This document shows, piece after piece, positions 1 through 21,732 of a stretch of 64,000 nucleotides of DNA (its first letter is position 1; each line of letters starts with the position of its first letter). The stretch covers positions 1-64,000 of the forward strand of contig JAURVB010010237.1 of NCBI GenBank assembly GCA_033002965.1, in the 5' to 3' direction. This DNA is from Piper betle (lineage: Eukaryota; Streptophyta; Magnoliopsida; Piperales; Piperaceae). A model generated the notes under the pieces. The model was not told where the DNA came from. It was given only the letters and a program-made list of their open reading frames with translations, and did no database searches. A program made the translations under genes and the position numbers.

Positions 1-900
1 ACTCGAGTCGCGGGTTTTACACCACCCCTGTCCCTACTCGCAGCCGCCGCCCCATCCACAGCCCCCCGGTCAATCAATCAAGTTTTTTTAATTAATTTTG
101 TAATATTGACTCAATAAAGGACTGAGTCAAGTTTTTATTACAAAATTATTTTATTTTGTAATATTAACTCAAATAAAATCAAATTTTTATTATAAAATTA
201 TTTTATATTTTTTAAAATTTATTTTATAATATTGACTTGAATCAGGGTTGAGTCAAATTTTTATTATAAAATTATTTTATTTTTAAAATTTATTTTATAA
301 TAAAAATTTAACTCTAATTATTACGATACTACCCTCCTTTGCCCCCCCGTTTTAATATGATATTCTACAAAACATTTCTCTTACTCCCGTAACTATTAGC
401 TAGTATGAAATTAGGTAATTAAAATAAGAATGGTCGATAATTAAAGGTAAAATAAACATCTTTATTTAAGCTTTAACGTGATTAGGATTGGGAAATGATG
501 CAAGAAAATACAAGGGGAAGGTTGTAATAGATTCGCTTCCATCTGTTAAAAGAGAGTTTACTATTAATATATAGGATTTTATATATCATATAAAATATAA
601 TCTAGTCACCGGTTGAAGTTTTATAGATATAATTTTTGAAATTACGTAAATTAAATTTATCATTTAACTATTTTCATAATTTAATGTCTCAGCTGATACT
701 AATTTTCTTTAATTATCCTTAATAGCATTGATTAGCTGGACTCATCAACAGCAAAAATCATTAGTCAAGAATGCCAAAAAATCACAAAACAAATAAATTC
801 ACTAAAATCTAAGAAAAAGAGAATATTATTATATTGTCAAATCCCTAATACGAAAAATCAGATTAAGATCGAACACTTAACTAATATTATTATCAATAAA
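1..900. repeat. AT-rich spacer with direct repeats
   Basis: No coding region is supported. Bases 110-300 hold three close copies of an AT-rich motif (core TTTTTATTATAAAATTATTTT and variants), separated by short GACTCAA/GACTTGA words that also occur in inverted form. The GC-rich start and the CCCTCC/CCCCCG stretch near 330-350 resemble the inner part of the element at 8735-9655, so this may be an eroded relative. That link is weak. Confidence 0.4.
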
Positions 901-920
901 ACGATACACACGTAGGTGGT

Positions 921-930
921 GTGGGCCCAC
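921..930. promoter_or_regulatory. TCP-type palindrome GTGGGCCCAC
   Basis: A perfect 10-bp palindrome containing GTGGGCCC and GGGCCCAC, the consensus bound by plant TCP factors (site II element). It lies about 50 bp before a GC-rich CGG-repeat leader (960-1150) that looks like the 5' end of the following GAUT-like locus. It may be a relic promoter element; binding is not shown. Confidence 0.45.
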
Positions 931-1499
931 CGCTCACGATCAATCGAGCCGTACAAATGTCTCCCTCCCCGAAATGCCGCCTTTGGTAAGACGCGGCGTT
1001 GGAGACCGTCGGCGGCGGCGGCGGCAGCGGCGGAGGTGCTGGAAATGCTGCGGGTGGCGTGCGGGACGCGCAGCGGGATTCTCCGTCCTCTTCCCCCTTC
1101 TCCTCTTGCACCACAAGCTCCCCTCTCTCTCTCAGATGCGTACGATACTCGTTCCTCCGGTCGCTTCGGGTTGAAGGTTTTTTGGTGGTATTTGGTCTGA
1201 TTCTGGTGTTGGGGTTTTTTAGGACAAAATTTGGTATCTTTTTGATAATTTGTTGGTTGCATTGTTGTGTGAATTGTAGGCGCATTAGCTTGACGTTGAG
1301 GGGCTTCAAGCGATACACGTAATGCGTATGTTAATGGACCAATTAATGATTTTTGTGATAAGAATGTGTTGTGCTATTCCTCGTTGCAAGGAAAAAAGAA
1401 GCTTTTTTTAAAGAGAGCAGATTTTTATCGGTGATATGTTATGGTTTTTGTTTATTTTGAATGGTGGATGAAGTTTCGTATATGTGTGTTTGATTTCAG

Positions 1500-4358
1500 G
1501 AAGATGGAAGTGATGTGAAAGAACCATTACGCATTGTGTGTAAAGGTGAGCAATTTAGTTCTGTAGATAATAGGATTTATGGTGAGAAGAAGGGTGTTGG
1601 GGTGGGTGACAGTTTGTCCCAAAGGAAAGGTAAGGTCTAACGTTCTTGATTCCTTTTGGAGAATGCGTTCTGCCATTTATGGGCTTGTTAGTTGTCAGCT
1701 GGTGGCGTCAATGTTTTTGTTTTGTAGGTTCCATTTTTGTTGATGAAGGAAGACATGGTAGGAGTAGAATTGGAATGAACGCTAAAAATGATCTGCCTTC
1801 AGTAGGTAAAGTAAATATTTAGATTCTGATATGTTTTTTTGTTATATTGTTGGCTTGCTAATCAACACATTTCTGAGGTCATACAGAAACTTGAGTGAAT
1901 TTTTTCAGTAGTTGCTGAAGTGTTTATATTCTTCTTATATCTAACAGGGGCAACGAAAGCCAATGGAAAAGGCTCATTTGAGGAAGCAGTCTGATGAGAT
2001 GATAAGAATGATGAAAGATCAAATAATCCTGGCCAAAGCGTACTTGAAGTTTGATCCACCAAACAGCAATTCTCATTTTGTGAAAGATTTGCATACAAGA
2101 ATGAAAGAAATTGAATGTGCAATTGGTGAGGCAAGAAAGATTCAGATTTGCATAGAAGGTACACTCATAAGCAGTCAGATGTAATATTAGATTGTAACTC
2201 TTTGTAAGGAGCAAATTGCAAACTGCCTAGGCTTGGGAACCTTCTGAAATCGTCAATTTGATGACTCTGAAATATCATGAGCTTAAACTGATTAGTTCTC
2301 TATTCATTTAATTGGCTTGACATTTTTGTTTTTCCAAAAAATTTTGGGGGAAAGTATTCAATTTCAGACTGGCCTAAAAGGAATGAGTAATCTGCAAATG
2401 CAAAAATATTTTTAATGTATTTTAAATATTCATTAGCCTTTTAGAATGTTAGTGAGAACGTATTTGAAGACTTAGAAATTTTTCTAGAGCTTTGCAGAGA
2501 ATGAGGTCTATGGAAAGCATGTTAGCAAAAGCCGGTTGCATTTACTCTGACTGTTCCCCCTTGTCATCAAAGCTTCGAGCCATGCCTGCTAACTTGGAGG
2601 AACAACTGAGAACACAAAGAATTCAGGCAAATTATTTAACACAGCTAGCTGCGAGGACTTTTCCAAAAGGTCTACACTGCTTGTCGTTGAAGTTCACAGC
2701 TGACTACTTTGCTCTTCAACCTGAACAGAGATGGTTCACTAAGAAACAGAAGTTGAAATGGCGTGAATTATATCATTATGCAGTATTCTCTGACAACCTT
2801 CTTGCTTGCGCAGTTATAGTTAATTCTAAGGTTTAATCGTCAAAGGTAAGAATACTTTGAACTTGTTAAAGAAGATATTTGGCCAGGCAATGCTTGTATG
2901 GTTTTGACATGTCTTATATATGAAATGGGACAGAACCTGTACAACGATTATCTATATTTAAATTAGCTAGTTGTTAAGTTTTGAAAACAATAATAGCATT
3001 TGCTGGATATATCTTATGCTATTTGCAGTTTTTACCTCTTTAGCAGGGTAGTTGTGGATGTGATATTGGTGGATCTTGGGACTTATATTGTTTGAGTTTT
3101 ATTTTTCTTTCTTTTTTGTTTTTAATATATAACTAATATCATACTTTTGACCATTGTAACATGTTGGATTGGGGATGAATTTTCTTCTAGGCACCAGAGA
3201 AAGTGGTGTTTCATGTTGTGACTGATTCAGTAAATCTTCCAGCAATAAGTATGTGGTTTTTATCTACCTGGAAAAGCCACCATTGAAGTATTGAGCGTGG
3301 ATGATTTTAAGCCAACTTCTGCATACCCTAGTTCTATACTGACACAGTGATATTCACAGGACCCTCGATTTAAATCACCATTGAACTATTTACGTGTCTA
3401 TTTACCTGAACTCGTCCCTCAACTGGATAAGATTGTATTTCTTGATCATGATGTGGTTGTACAGAAAGATCTCAGTGCTTTGTGGAAATTAAATATGAAG
3501 GGAAAAGTGGTGGGAGCTGTTGAAGTGTGTGGCGATGATGTGCATGGGTTCTTTATGCCAATGGATGTACTTGTCAATTTTTCAAAGAATATTGATGCCA
3601 AAGCATGCACTTGGGCTTTTGGAATGAATATATTTGATTTGGAACAATGGAGGAGGCTTGCTCTTAGGGACGTGTACCACCAATGGTTGCAATTGGTATT
3701 AATCAGTTTAGGAAAATGTCAAAAGAGCTTTTGCATGGTTTTGCAAATCTCTCTTGCTTAATTTCAGATTAACATGCATGGAACCATTGTGGAACATATT
3801 AATTTTCTTAATTGTTTATAAAGTTTAATCTAGTTGTGATTTCTTGTATTATGCTTGTGGTTTCTTTTCTCCGAGTCTTCATGTGAAAATTTTTTGTGCA
3901 CTATCCTGGGATTAATTTGGTTTATTATGTATGTACATTCATGTTGTCTGCTTTGTACATGCTAGAATAATTCCTTGTTGTGTTAGTAATAATTAGAATT
4001 TTAGTTTCCAAATGCTTATCTTGTAAAGCATAATTTGCTTCGCTGCAAGAACATACATGATCTTCACTATGTGCGCTGTGCCCTGTGGTTGTAGGGAAGA
4101 CAAAGGCAGTTGTGGAAGGATGGGAGTACACCCATAGGTATGGTGACATTTGACAACCATGTTATAGCTTTGGACCGAAGTTGGCACATTCGAGGGCTAG
4201 GAATGAAAGATTCAACGCTGGGTTAGGGATATCGAGAAGGCAGCAGTTATCCACTACAATGGAGTGATGAAACCATGGCTTGAAATTGGAATAGCAACAC
4301 GCAAAGGCTATTGCTCTATTATCACCCTTGTTTGCAACAATGCAACATCCACCCATAG
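1500..4358 (+). pseudogene. GAUT5/6-like galacturonosyltransferase, decayed
   Basis: GAUT proteins (glycosyltransferase family 8) add galacturonic acid to pectin in the Golgi. Recognisable blocks appear in order: a DQII-AKAYL-F-PP-SNS stem segment (about 1950-2160), a segment ending PKGLHCLSL with YHYAVFSDN (2488-2840), FHVVTDS and MWFL (3192-3265), YLRVYLPEL with FLDHDVVVQ (3360-3500), ACTWAFGMNIFDLEQWRR (3600-3655), an exon from about 4095 (LWKDGSTPIGMVTF), and the C-terminal AAVIHYNGVMKPWLEIGI. The best family match is GAUT5/GAUT6. Lesions: TAA at 2834, a frameshift near 3270, TGA at 3348, TAG plus a frameshift near 4220, and a small deletion near 4305 that garbles the end before LQQCNIHP-stop. 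No N-terminal signal anchor was found. Splice sites are mostly kept, so decay looks recent. A few shifts could be base-calling errors, but the in-frame stops argue for a pseudogene. Confidence 0.8.
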
Positions 4359-4667
4359 CACACTCATTTAGAGGAGTTTTGACTTTGTTATTCTGGTACT
4401 CATTCTTGTAAATTTTTCTTTGAAATTTTCATTCTCTTTGCCAATTTCTTCTGGCAACACTTAAGTGTTTCAAATTTCTTGAGCTCATGGCAATAAAAAT
4501 CTTGTCAATTACAGAGATGTAACATTTTTCTTAGAAGATTCCCCTACATTCTGACAAATTCATATTGCTGAACTTGAAAATTTCGAATGTGAGTAGACGT
4601 CTTGTTTGATTAGAACGGAGTATGTTTATTCTTGTTCATAATTATCCTCGGATGCGCGTGAAGGTCT

Positions 4668-7819
<3,152 letters not shown>

Positions 7820-8726
7820 GGAGAAGGAGCTGGTTTTTCGTTTTTGTACCAAAAGCAAAAACATTGACTTATACCTGTAATGAAGGAAACAATTTATTGG
7901 AGGTTGTTGTACCATTCAATTATTTTAAAATTATAATTATGATAAATATAAAAGTGAATTTAGACAAGTAAGAGTATGTATAAATTTCACCGACGAACCG
8001 CACCACTCTTTTAATAACAGGAGGTGCATCTGTTCCTTGTGTTAGATCTAAAAATACAATCTAAGGCTATTGTTAGTATCATTTTTTCTCAATCTGCCCA
8101 ACCATTTCTTCCCTGTGCCAAGTCTTCCTCTCCATCTCATTCTACCAGTCGGGTTTACAGGTTTATTTATCTACTGGTTCCTTTCCCACGACCAAAGATC
8201 TTCGGTTCAAGCACGATAGACAAAGCGCTCCCCGTCAAAATTCCAGCTTGCATAATCCACACACTTCTTCTCCTCAATATTATAATCTCTTTTATTTATC
8301 ATATCACCCAATTTTTTTCTCAATTTCATTGATAACATGTGCAACCACTCATACTAGTTAATCCTTTGCAAGCACGACCATAAATCTGAACTTTACAGAT
8401 AAAATCAACAAAGAATTTTGGATGTCTGAACTTCACATGAATTCATAGAATTGAACTAAAAAGAGATTTTTTCAGGAGACAAGACAAAGGTACTCCTTGA
8501 AAGTGGGAAGATGAAATGATGGAGGTGACAAAGAAAGATGAAATCTTTAGATCCAATAGCGCCTGATGCGCTTCAATCTTGCTATTTAGAGCTAGTTTTT
8601 CACGAAGAACAGATAATATTCGTCGAAGACGGCCTGCCAAAAATACCTTCGACTTTATTTTTAATGCAGTATTGGGGACAAGCTCCTCGATCGAAACCCA
8701 GGTGGAAGCTAATGGTTAAGATGCAT
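7820..8726. other. CRK-A upstream spacer
   Basis: The first 145 bases remain alignable with the region upstream of CRK-C and therefore belong to the duplicated block. Beyond that I see no gene, no strong repeat and no convincing promoter motif. Confidence 0.5.
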
Positions 8727-8734
8727 GTTGCCGG
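8727..8734. repeat. Left 8-bp target-site duplication GTTGCCGG
   Basis: It is identical to the 8 bases at 9656-9663. Eight-base duplications are characteristic of hAT-superfamily insertions. Chance occurrence cannot be excluded for an 8-mer, but it sits exactly where the inverted GGAATCGG arrays stop on both sides. Confidence 0.55.
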
Positions 8735-9655
8735 CACGGTTGCATCGGAATCGGAATCGGTTTTTCAGGGGTCAGAATCGAAATCGGAATCGGAATCGGA
8801 ATCGGAATCGGTTTTCCAGGGAGTCAGAATCGAAATCGGAATCGGTCTGAATCGGCCAGGAATCGGTTCAGTTGAATCGGTCCAAATTAGTTTAATTGGT
8901 CATATATAATAATTTGACAATTCATGATATAAATATATTAAGATTAGGTATTGATGTTATTTTGATATTATTCTATGTATTATAGTTTATGATATTTTTA
9001 AATATTTTTAAAGATTTTTTAAAATTATTTAGAATTAATTATTATTTTTAACTCGAGTTAGACTCGAGTCAACTTTTAATTACGAGTATGTCACCCTCCG
9101 CTCTTTACCCCCGTCGCCGGCGGCGGCCCGGTCTGCGGCGAGTCTCGCGGCGGCGATGTCGGAGGATGTCGGCAGCCTGGTCGGACGAATAGTCGGCGGC
9201 CCGGAGTCGGCGGCGATTAGTGCGTCACAGCCCGATTCGGTCCGGCCACACGTCGGCGGCGACGTTGCGAGGTCGGCGGCGAGGTCGGCAGCCCGATCGG
9301 CGGCGAGCCCGGAGTCGGGGATGCACGGCGGAGGGCGGAAACGGGGCGGCGGCGGGCGGACGAGCGGCGGCAGTGTGGGGGAGCGGGTTTGATTTTAGGT
9401 TTTTAAAATCTAAATTACCATTTTACCCATGCTTAAATAATTTAATAAAAATCATACCTAGGGTATTTTAGTAATTTCTTAAAAAACCGATTCCGATTTA
9501 AATCGGCCGATTCCAATTCCGAGTTAAATCGGTCGGAATCGGCCGAACTCGGGCGATTCGGTGACCGATTCGGCCCCCGAAATCGGATCGGCGCGATGCC
9601 GATCTGATTTAAATCGGCCGATTCCGCACGGAATCGGCCGATTCGTGCAGTAGAG
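8735..9655. mobile_element. Candidate non-autonomous hAT-like element (921 bp)
   Basis: The left end carries many head-to-tail GGAATCGG/GAATCGG units (8745-8880). The right end carries the same word inverted (CCGATTCC, 9485-9650). The termini, CACGGTTGCATCGG and the complement of the right end (CTCTACTGCACGAATCGG), are only loosely similar, as in subterminal-repeat hAT elements. The middle is AT-rich, then strongly GC-rich (9100-9390). No transposase is encoded; the open frames there are GC artefacts. The 8-bp flanking duplication supports hAT. Family assignment is inference. Confidence 0.6.
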
Positions 9656-9663
9656 GTTGCCGG
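9656..9663. repeat. Right 8-bp target-site duplication GTTGCCGG
   Basis: Partner of the identical octamer at the left edge of the GGAATCGG-array element. Confidence 0.55.
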
Positions 9664-9840
9664 AGGAGGAGACGAGGCCAAGGGGCCTAGGTGACAATGG
9701 AATAACACTACTCTTATCTAGAAGATACCACAGGGTAGAATAGGAAAACTTGGTCATTTAATCAGAGCGGTGGATTCTTGTTAAGATCCAATGGCAAAAA
9801 TGAGCGCACGGCACTTTAAACAAGCTGTGCGTTCGTTCGT

Positions 9841-9847
<7 letters not shown>

Positions 9848-9900
<53 letters not shown>
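9848..9900. repeat. (TA)n microsatellite, left of small element
   Basis: About 26 uninterrupted TA units, with a second TA array of similar length about 230 bp downstream. Confidence 0.95.
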
Positions 9901-9901
<1 letters not shown>

Positions 9902-9904
<3 letters not shown>

Positions 9905-10124
9905 TTATCCGTACCGGGGACTAAAAAAATTTTTGTACCCAGCACGTCTTGGCCATCCGATTACAAGGACAGTCTAAATTTGCTTCCTTTAAAATATGAT
10001 CTTGGCTGTCTTTCTAATCGGACGGCCCAGATTAATTTTTAGATCTAGGCCATCTTTGTAATCGAACGGCCTCAATACTGAGGGCGGATAAAACTTTTTC
10101 TATACCCGACACGGACTAACTTTC

Positions 10125-10127
<3 letters not shown>
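9902..10127. mobile_element. Micron-like MITE between TA arrays
   Basis: A roughly 226-bp segment with imperfect terminal inverted repeats. The left end reads CCGTACCGGGGACTAAAAAA, the complement of the right end CCGTGTCGGGTATAGAAAAA; further in, CCATCCGATTACAA pairs with GGCCGTTCGATTACAA. TA microsatellites flank it directly on both sides, the hallmark of the rice Micron family, which inserts into (TA)n. It has no coding capacity. Membership in that exact family is inference. Confidence 0.6.

Positions 10128-10128
<1 letters not shown>

Positions 10129-10183
<55 letters not shown>
10129..10183. repeat. (TA)n microsatellite, right of small element
   Basis: About 27 TA units closing the Micron-like insertion and directly abutting the GC-rich island. 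Confidence 0.95.
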
Positions 10184-10184
<1 letters not shown>

Positions 10185-10186
<2 letters not shown>

Positions 10187-11040
10187 CGACTGTCGCTAGC
10201 CACTACTCGTCGCCTCCTCATCCTTGGCCGTCACTTGCTGCCACCTCCGTCCTTATGATGGACCGCCACGCCCACGCCCTCACCCTCTTCGTCGTACCCT
10301 ACCACCCCCTCCCCCCCCCCACTAGTCCCCGCACCCCTGCCTATGCCATTGCGCCCCCACCCCCTTCCACACCCGCGCCCGCTCCCATGCCCGCGCCACC
10401 ACCCTCCACCTTGCGCATGCCCGCGGTGCGGCTGCCCTTTCTCCTCTGCCACGCCTATGCCTGCGCCCACACCCGACATGCTGTCACCATTCCTCCTTGC
10501 CGCGCCCACACCCGATGGGCGTGAGCGCGAGCAGGGCAGGGCAGAAGCTCAGTGATGAGCGCGGGGGCCGACCGGGGAGCACTATGGCGGCGAATGGCCA
10601 AGGCGGTGATGGCGGGAGGGAGGAGGGGAAGTTTTTTAAGAAAAGAGATCTGGGCATTGGCGAGAGGGAGGAGGAAATTTTCCTCGCCGCTGTCCTCCGC
10701 GCCCACGCCCACGCCCTTGCCCTTGTCGCCGCGCCTCCATGCCCCTCGCAACCCCACCCGTGCCCACGTCTATGGTGACGCCGCCCTTGCTCCTCTGCCA
10801 CGCCCATACCCACGCCCATTCCCGACGTGTCGCCGACGTTCCAGGCATGGGTGCGACGAGGAGGAACGATGGCAATGCGTCGAGCATGGGTGCGACAGAA
10901 GCCTTCGGCAATGCGGATGGGGGCACATGGGCGTGAGAGTGGCTGAGGGTGCAAGCGGGGGCTTAGCGGTGGGCATAGGCACCAGCAGGGGAGCACAGCG
11001 GTAACGGCGTGGACTACAGTGGGAGAGAGGAGGGAACATT
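10185..11040. repeat. GC-rich island with imperfect internal repeats
   Basis: Strongly biased sequence dominated by CGCCCACGCCC-type words. A block around 10425-10485 (CTCCTCTGCCACGCC followed by CACACCCGACATG) recurs in diverged form around 10785-10835, and its complement recurs near 10850-10940. Long open frames in all six phases follow from the lack of A/T and have no recognisable domain. It ends abruptly at a T-run at 11040. It may be a decayed mobile element or captured exon; I cannot identify it. Confidence 0.5.
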
Positions 11041-11235
11041 TTTTTTTAAGATAACAAATATAGACCGTTAGATTATATTTGATAGCCTAGATCAGAGCTG
11101 CTACAAGAAATATTTCATAAAGTCACCCCCACAAATATCTTTTCCCTCGAGAAATTATAAGACAAAAAGTCGATAACTTACATGACTCAGAGTGTTAGGT
11201 AGGAATTAACATTCAATGTGCCAAACATGATGGAG

Positions 11236-11534
11236 ACTTGTTTGGCTAGTTTTATATAAAAGATGGGTATATTTTGTTTCCAAGACATGGAAACGTGCAC
11301 TTAGGAAAGTCCGTCTCCAAGTCATTCTTTTATTTTTTCTTCCTCGGAGACTGCCGTCTCCCGGAAGATATGGCCTTTTGCCACCTTATTTTATTTCTGC
11401 CGGTCACGATCATTGCCTTGACTGTCTTTTATTTGTTGGAGAACTTAAAGAAGATCAAGACTTTTTCTAAGTGCACGTTTCCATGTCTTGGAAACAAAAT
11501 ATACCCATTTTTTATATAAACTAGCCAAACAAGT
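11236..11534. mobile_element. MITE with ~75-bp inverted repeats and captured insert
   Basis: The left repeat (11236-11311) starts ACTTGTTTGGCTAG and is mirrored almost perfectly by 11459-11534, which ends CTAGCCAAACAAGT; only a few mismatches and one or two indels separate the arms. Between them (11319-11458) lies a near-copy of the DNA that directly follows the element (11531-11676). No target-site duplication is obvious and there is no coding capacity. High arm identity suggests a recent event. Confidence 0.75.
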
Positions 11535-11676
11535 CATTCTTTTATTTTTCTTCCTCGGAGACTGCCGTCTCCCGGAAGTTATGGCCTTTTGCCACCTTAT
11601 TTCATTTCTGCCGGCCACAATCATTGCCTGACTGTCTTTTTTTATTTGCTGGGAGAGAACTTAAAAGAAGATCAAG
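11531..11676. repeat. Second copy of the MITE-enclosed segment
   Basis: A direct repeat of 11319-11458. Both run from AAGTCATTCTTTTATT through CTTCCTCGGAGACTGCCG to AGAAGATCAAG, with scattered substitutions. This outer copy starts within the last four bases of the MITE's right arm. Confidence 0.8.
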
Positions 11677-12512
11677 TTGGAGCAGTTGCTATGTCATTTC
11701 TTCTCCCTTCACGTAATCCCACATTTTATTTGAACATCACGATGACCACGTCAAGATGTTTACAATATTGGCTGTCCCCTCGCATATAAAACACAAATAG
11801 ATCATTTTTATTTTCACCTTGCGTCGAAGTTTTGGGCAGGGTGGGATCTTTCCACACAGGCTTCTAAATTGCCAGTTTGTAAGATAATAATTATGATCTT
11901 GTTAGCGGTCATTGCTTGTTTTATTTCTGTTAGTGGTTTTTCCTTGTTTGCGCTGTTACGACTTATTAATATGAACAAGTTGGCTCTCTTTTTTTCAAAA
12001 AACAATGATAATTGTTCGTAGTTGTTGATAATATGAATTTATTTTTGTTTAAACACATATCAATTGGAGATCATTTGATCACATATCAGAGCTGATTTAG
12101 ATTTGTAGAATTATAGAGTAATAATAACTTAATGGCTAGACACAATAATATAAAATAGATGAGAGACTTGTCTCGGGATTCATAATGTTCGGCAACATTT
12201 CCATTGGTGTCTCGTTAAGTTGGCAGTTCACTTTGCATACTATATGTAAAAAGCATGTTATCAATTACTAGTTCAACAACATACACATCTCAGATATATA
12301 TCACTCCATATTTTTGCTATTAAATTGATAGGTCTAAATATATAATAATGCTTAATCAATTACAACGCGAGCTTATTCATAAGCATATATATCATGTTTA
12401 ATATGCTATCCGCCCGTTATAAACTTTCAGAATATTTATGTATATATTAGGCCGGCTGCTTCAATATTCCTGCATTATATTCTTTATATATATATATATA
12501 TAGCTTCGTCAA
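11677..12512. other. Spacer downstream of CRK-B
   Basis: AT-rich sequence with a short TA run at about 12485-12502 close to the CRK-B stop. Apart from the 3' untranslated region and polyadenylation signals expected there, I see nothing identifiable. Confidence 0.4.
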
Positions 12513-15986
<3,474 letters not shown>

Positions 15987-16605
15987 GGCTGTTCTCTTTT
16001 GGGCTGTTTAAAGTGTAAACTCAAAGAAGAGAAGAGTGAACAAATCTTAGAAATGATCTCTTGCTGGCCATTGAAACCAACTACTTATTTATAATAAGCT
16101 TTTAAAATAAGAAACAGTATACATACATGACATTGAGATATGAATAATGTTAACGCTCACCTCCCAAATTTCCCTAACCTTGAGTTAGATTAGCTTATTT
16201 AATGCGCCATTTTGTTTATGTTTGCATGACAATTTTTTTGGACCAAAATTAAAATCAAATTAGTGAAGAGGGGTAAGTTTTGGTGGTAAACAAGGGATTT
16301 CTATTGAGACATTTCCCCCATATGCACGTCTTACTAATTCATTAAAGGGCTAATTAAATCTTACAATGCATTGCCGGGTGAGCCACTAAATTTGTTTGAA
16401 CGTTAGTTAACTATGACTGTGGATATATATTAGTCTTGAGCTAGGTATGATATATATGGAATCCGACTTTTATTCTTTAGAATTTTAATAGGTGGATGAC
16501 AAAAAAGAATGGTAATTACCAAGTTAACTATGACTAATAATATCAAATAGTAAATACGTTGCTTTGCGATCACCTGCTCACATGCATCCAACTTTCCCTT
16601 AATTA

Positions 16606-16642
<37 letters not shown>

Positions 16643-16643
16643 T
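16606..16643. repeat. (TTA)n microsatellite
   Basis: About a dozen TTA units in the spacer upstream of CRK-B. An open frame crossing it on the minus strand encodes only poly-Asn and is not a gene. Confidence 0.9.
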
Positions 16644-17435
16644 ATTTGAATACCCTTGTATATTAAGGTTCTCTTTGAAATGCACTTTCGCAGTGGTTTC
16701 CACGGAATTGACAAGTCAATTCGTGACTGGTCAAGTCGTGGAAGACTTGGCATGTGATCACTGATGTTGTGGAATTTTAGATTGAAGATCAGAACGTATA
16801 TAGCGAGGCAAGACTCAAGACCATTTTCACACCATTACTTTTCAACAGAAACGACAAATAAAAAATTAGAACCATCGAAATAATTATGATCAGAGACATG
16901 TCCGGATAATTTACATCCCATCAAGAGCTTATCTAACCAAATTATTCGTGTTTAGTTTTCACGTTCTATCTCACAGCGTCAATATTAGTTAGGGAATATT
17001 ATAATTTAATATTTTTATAACTGTAGTTTGGAATATTGATCAAGAAAAAATTGATATTCTCGACTTTAAGTAAAATCAAATAAAAAATTCGATGACTTTG
17101 TGCCATCTTCTAGACAATATATAATTTGTAAGAAGTATAACTTTATTTTCTCTGGGATATATAGAAGCCGAGAATGTAATTTTTTGACAAGGTAAATAAG
17201 GTTTGGTATAATATATTCTACTTATCCACTACCAAATGTATTTTAAGGTTTAATATAATGTTTTTTTTTGGGTTGTGTTTGTGATAAAAAAAGTTGTATT
17301 AATATTCTTTGAGCAACAATGCTCTGCCGGCCAGTTGCTCAAATATAAAATATTAAAGTGTTGATAGTGGAAGTGTTGAAGGGCTCTGGTGATAAGGGGA
17401 TCGACACTATTACTTATGAACGTCGAGTTGAACGT

Positions 17436-17534
17436 AGGCACCATGGCTTGAAATTGGAATAGCAAGTCACAAAGGCCGTTGGAGCAAGTTTGTTCCCTAT
17501 TATCACCCTTTTTTGCAACAACATCCACCCATAG
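17436..17534 (+). pseudogene. GAUT C-terminal scrap, duplicated with CRK-C
   Basis: The frame reads PWLEIGIASHKGRWSKFVPY followed by YHPFLQQ, clearly the last part of a GAUT catalytic domain, then runs out of frame before the stop region. It aligns with the end of the pseudogene near 4268-4358 and sits in the same position downstream of CRK-C as that one does downstream of CRK-A. It keeps codons (GRWSKFVPY) lost from the other copy, but lacks about five bases that the other copy has at LQQCNIHP. A partial repeat of the tail follows near 17565-17590. No upstream GAUT exons are present. Confidence 0.75.
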
Positions 17535-17682
17535 CACACTCATTTAGAGGAGTTTTAACAGTGTAACATTCACCCATAGCACGCTCATTCTTCTAAAAAT
17601 GACACAACCTTTAACAAATATCAATAGGCTGATTTATATCTACACCTCTTTGTTTTTTTGGGTTCACTCAACCTCTTGATGA

Positions 17683-21571
<3,889 letters not shown>

Positions 21572-21732
21572 GGAGAAGAAGCTGTTTTTTAATTTTTTTC
21601 CCCAAAAGCAAAAACAATAACGTACACCTGTAACGAAGGAGACAATTTATTGTAGGTTGTTGTCCAATTTAATTATTTTTAAATTATAATTATTATAAAT
21701 AGAAAAGTAAATTTAGATAAATAAAATTTAAT

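Noticed and set aside
10231..11039. Many overlapping open frames of 65-170 codons on both strands
   Set aside because: All arise from GC-rich sequence lacking stop codons; low-complexity Pro/Ala/Arg/Gly products with no domain or splice context.
16430..16753. 107-codon minus-strand frame
   Set aside because: It is open only because it crosses the TTA microsatellite (poly-Asn).
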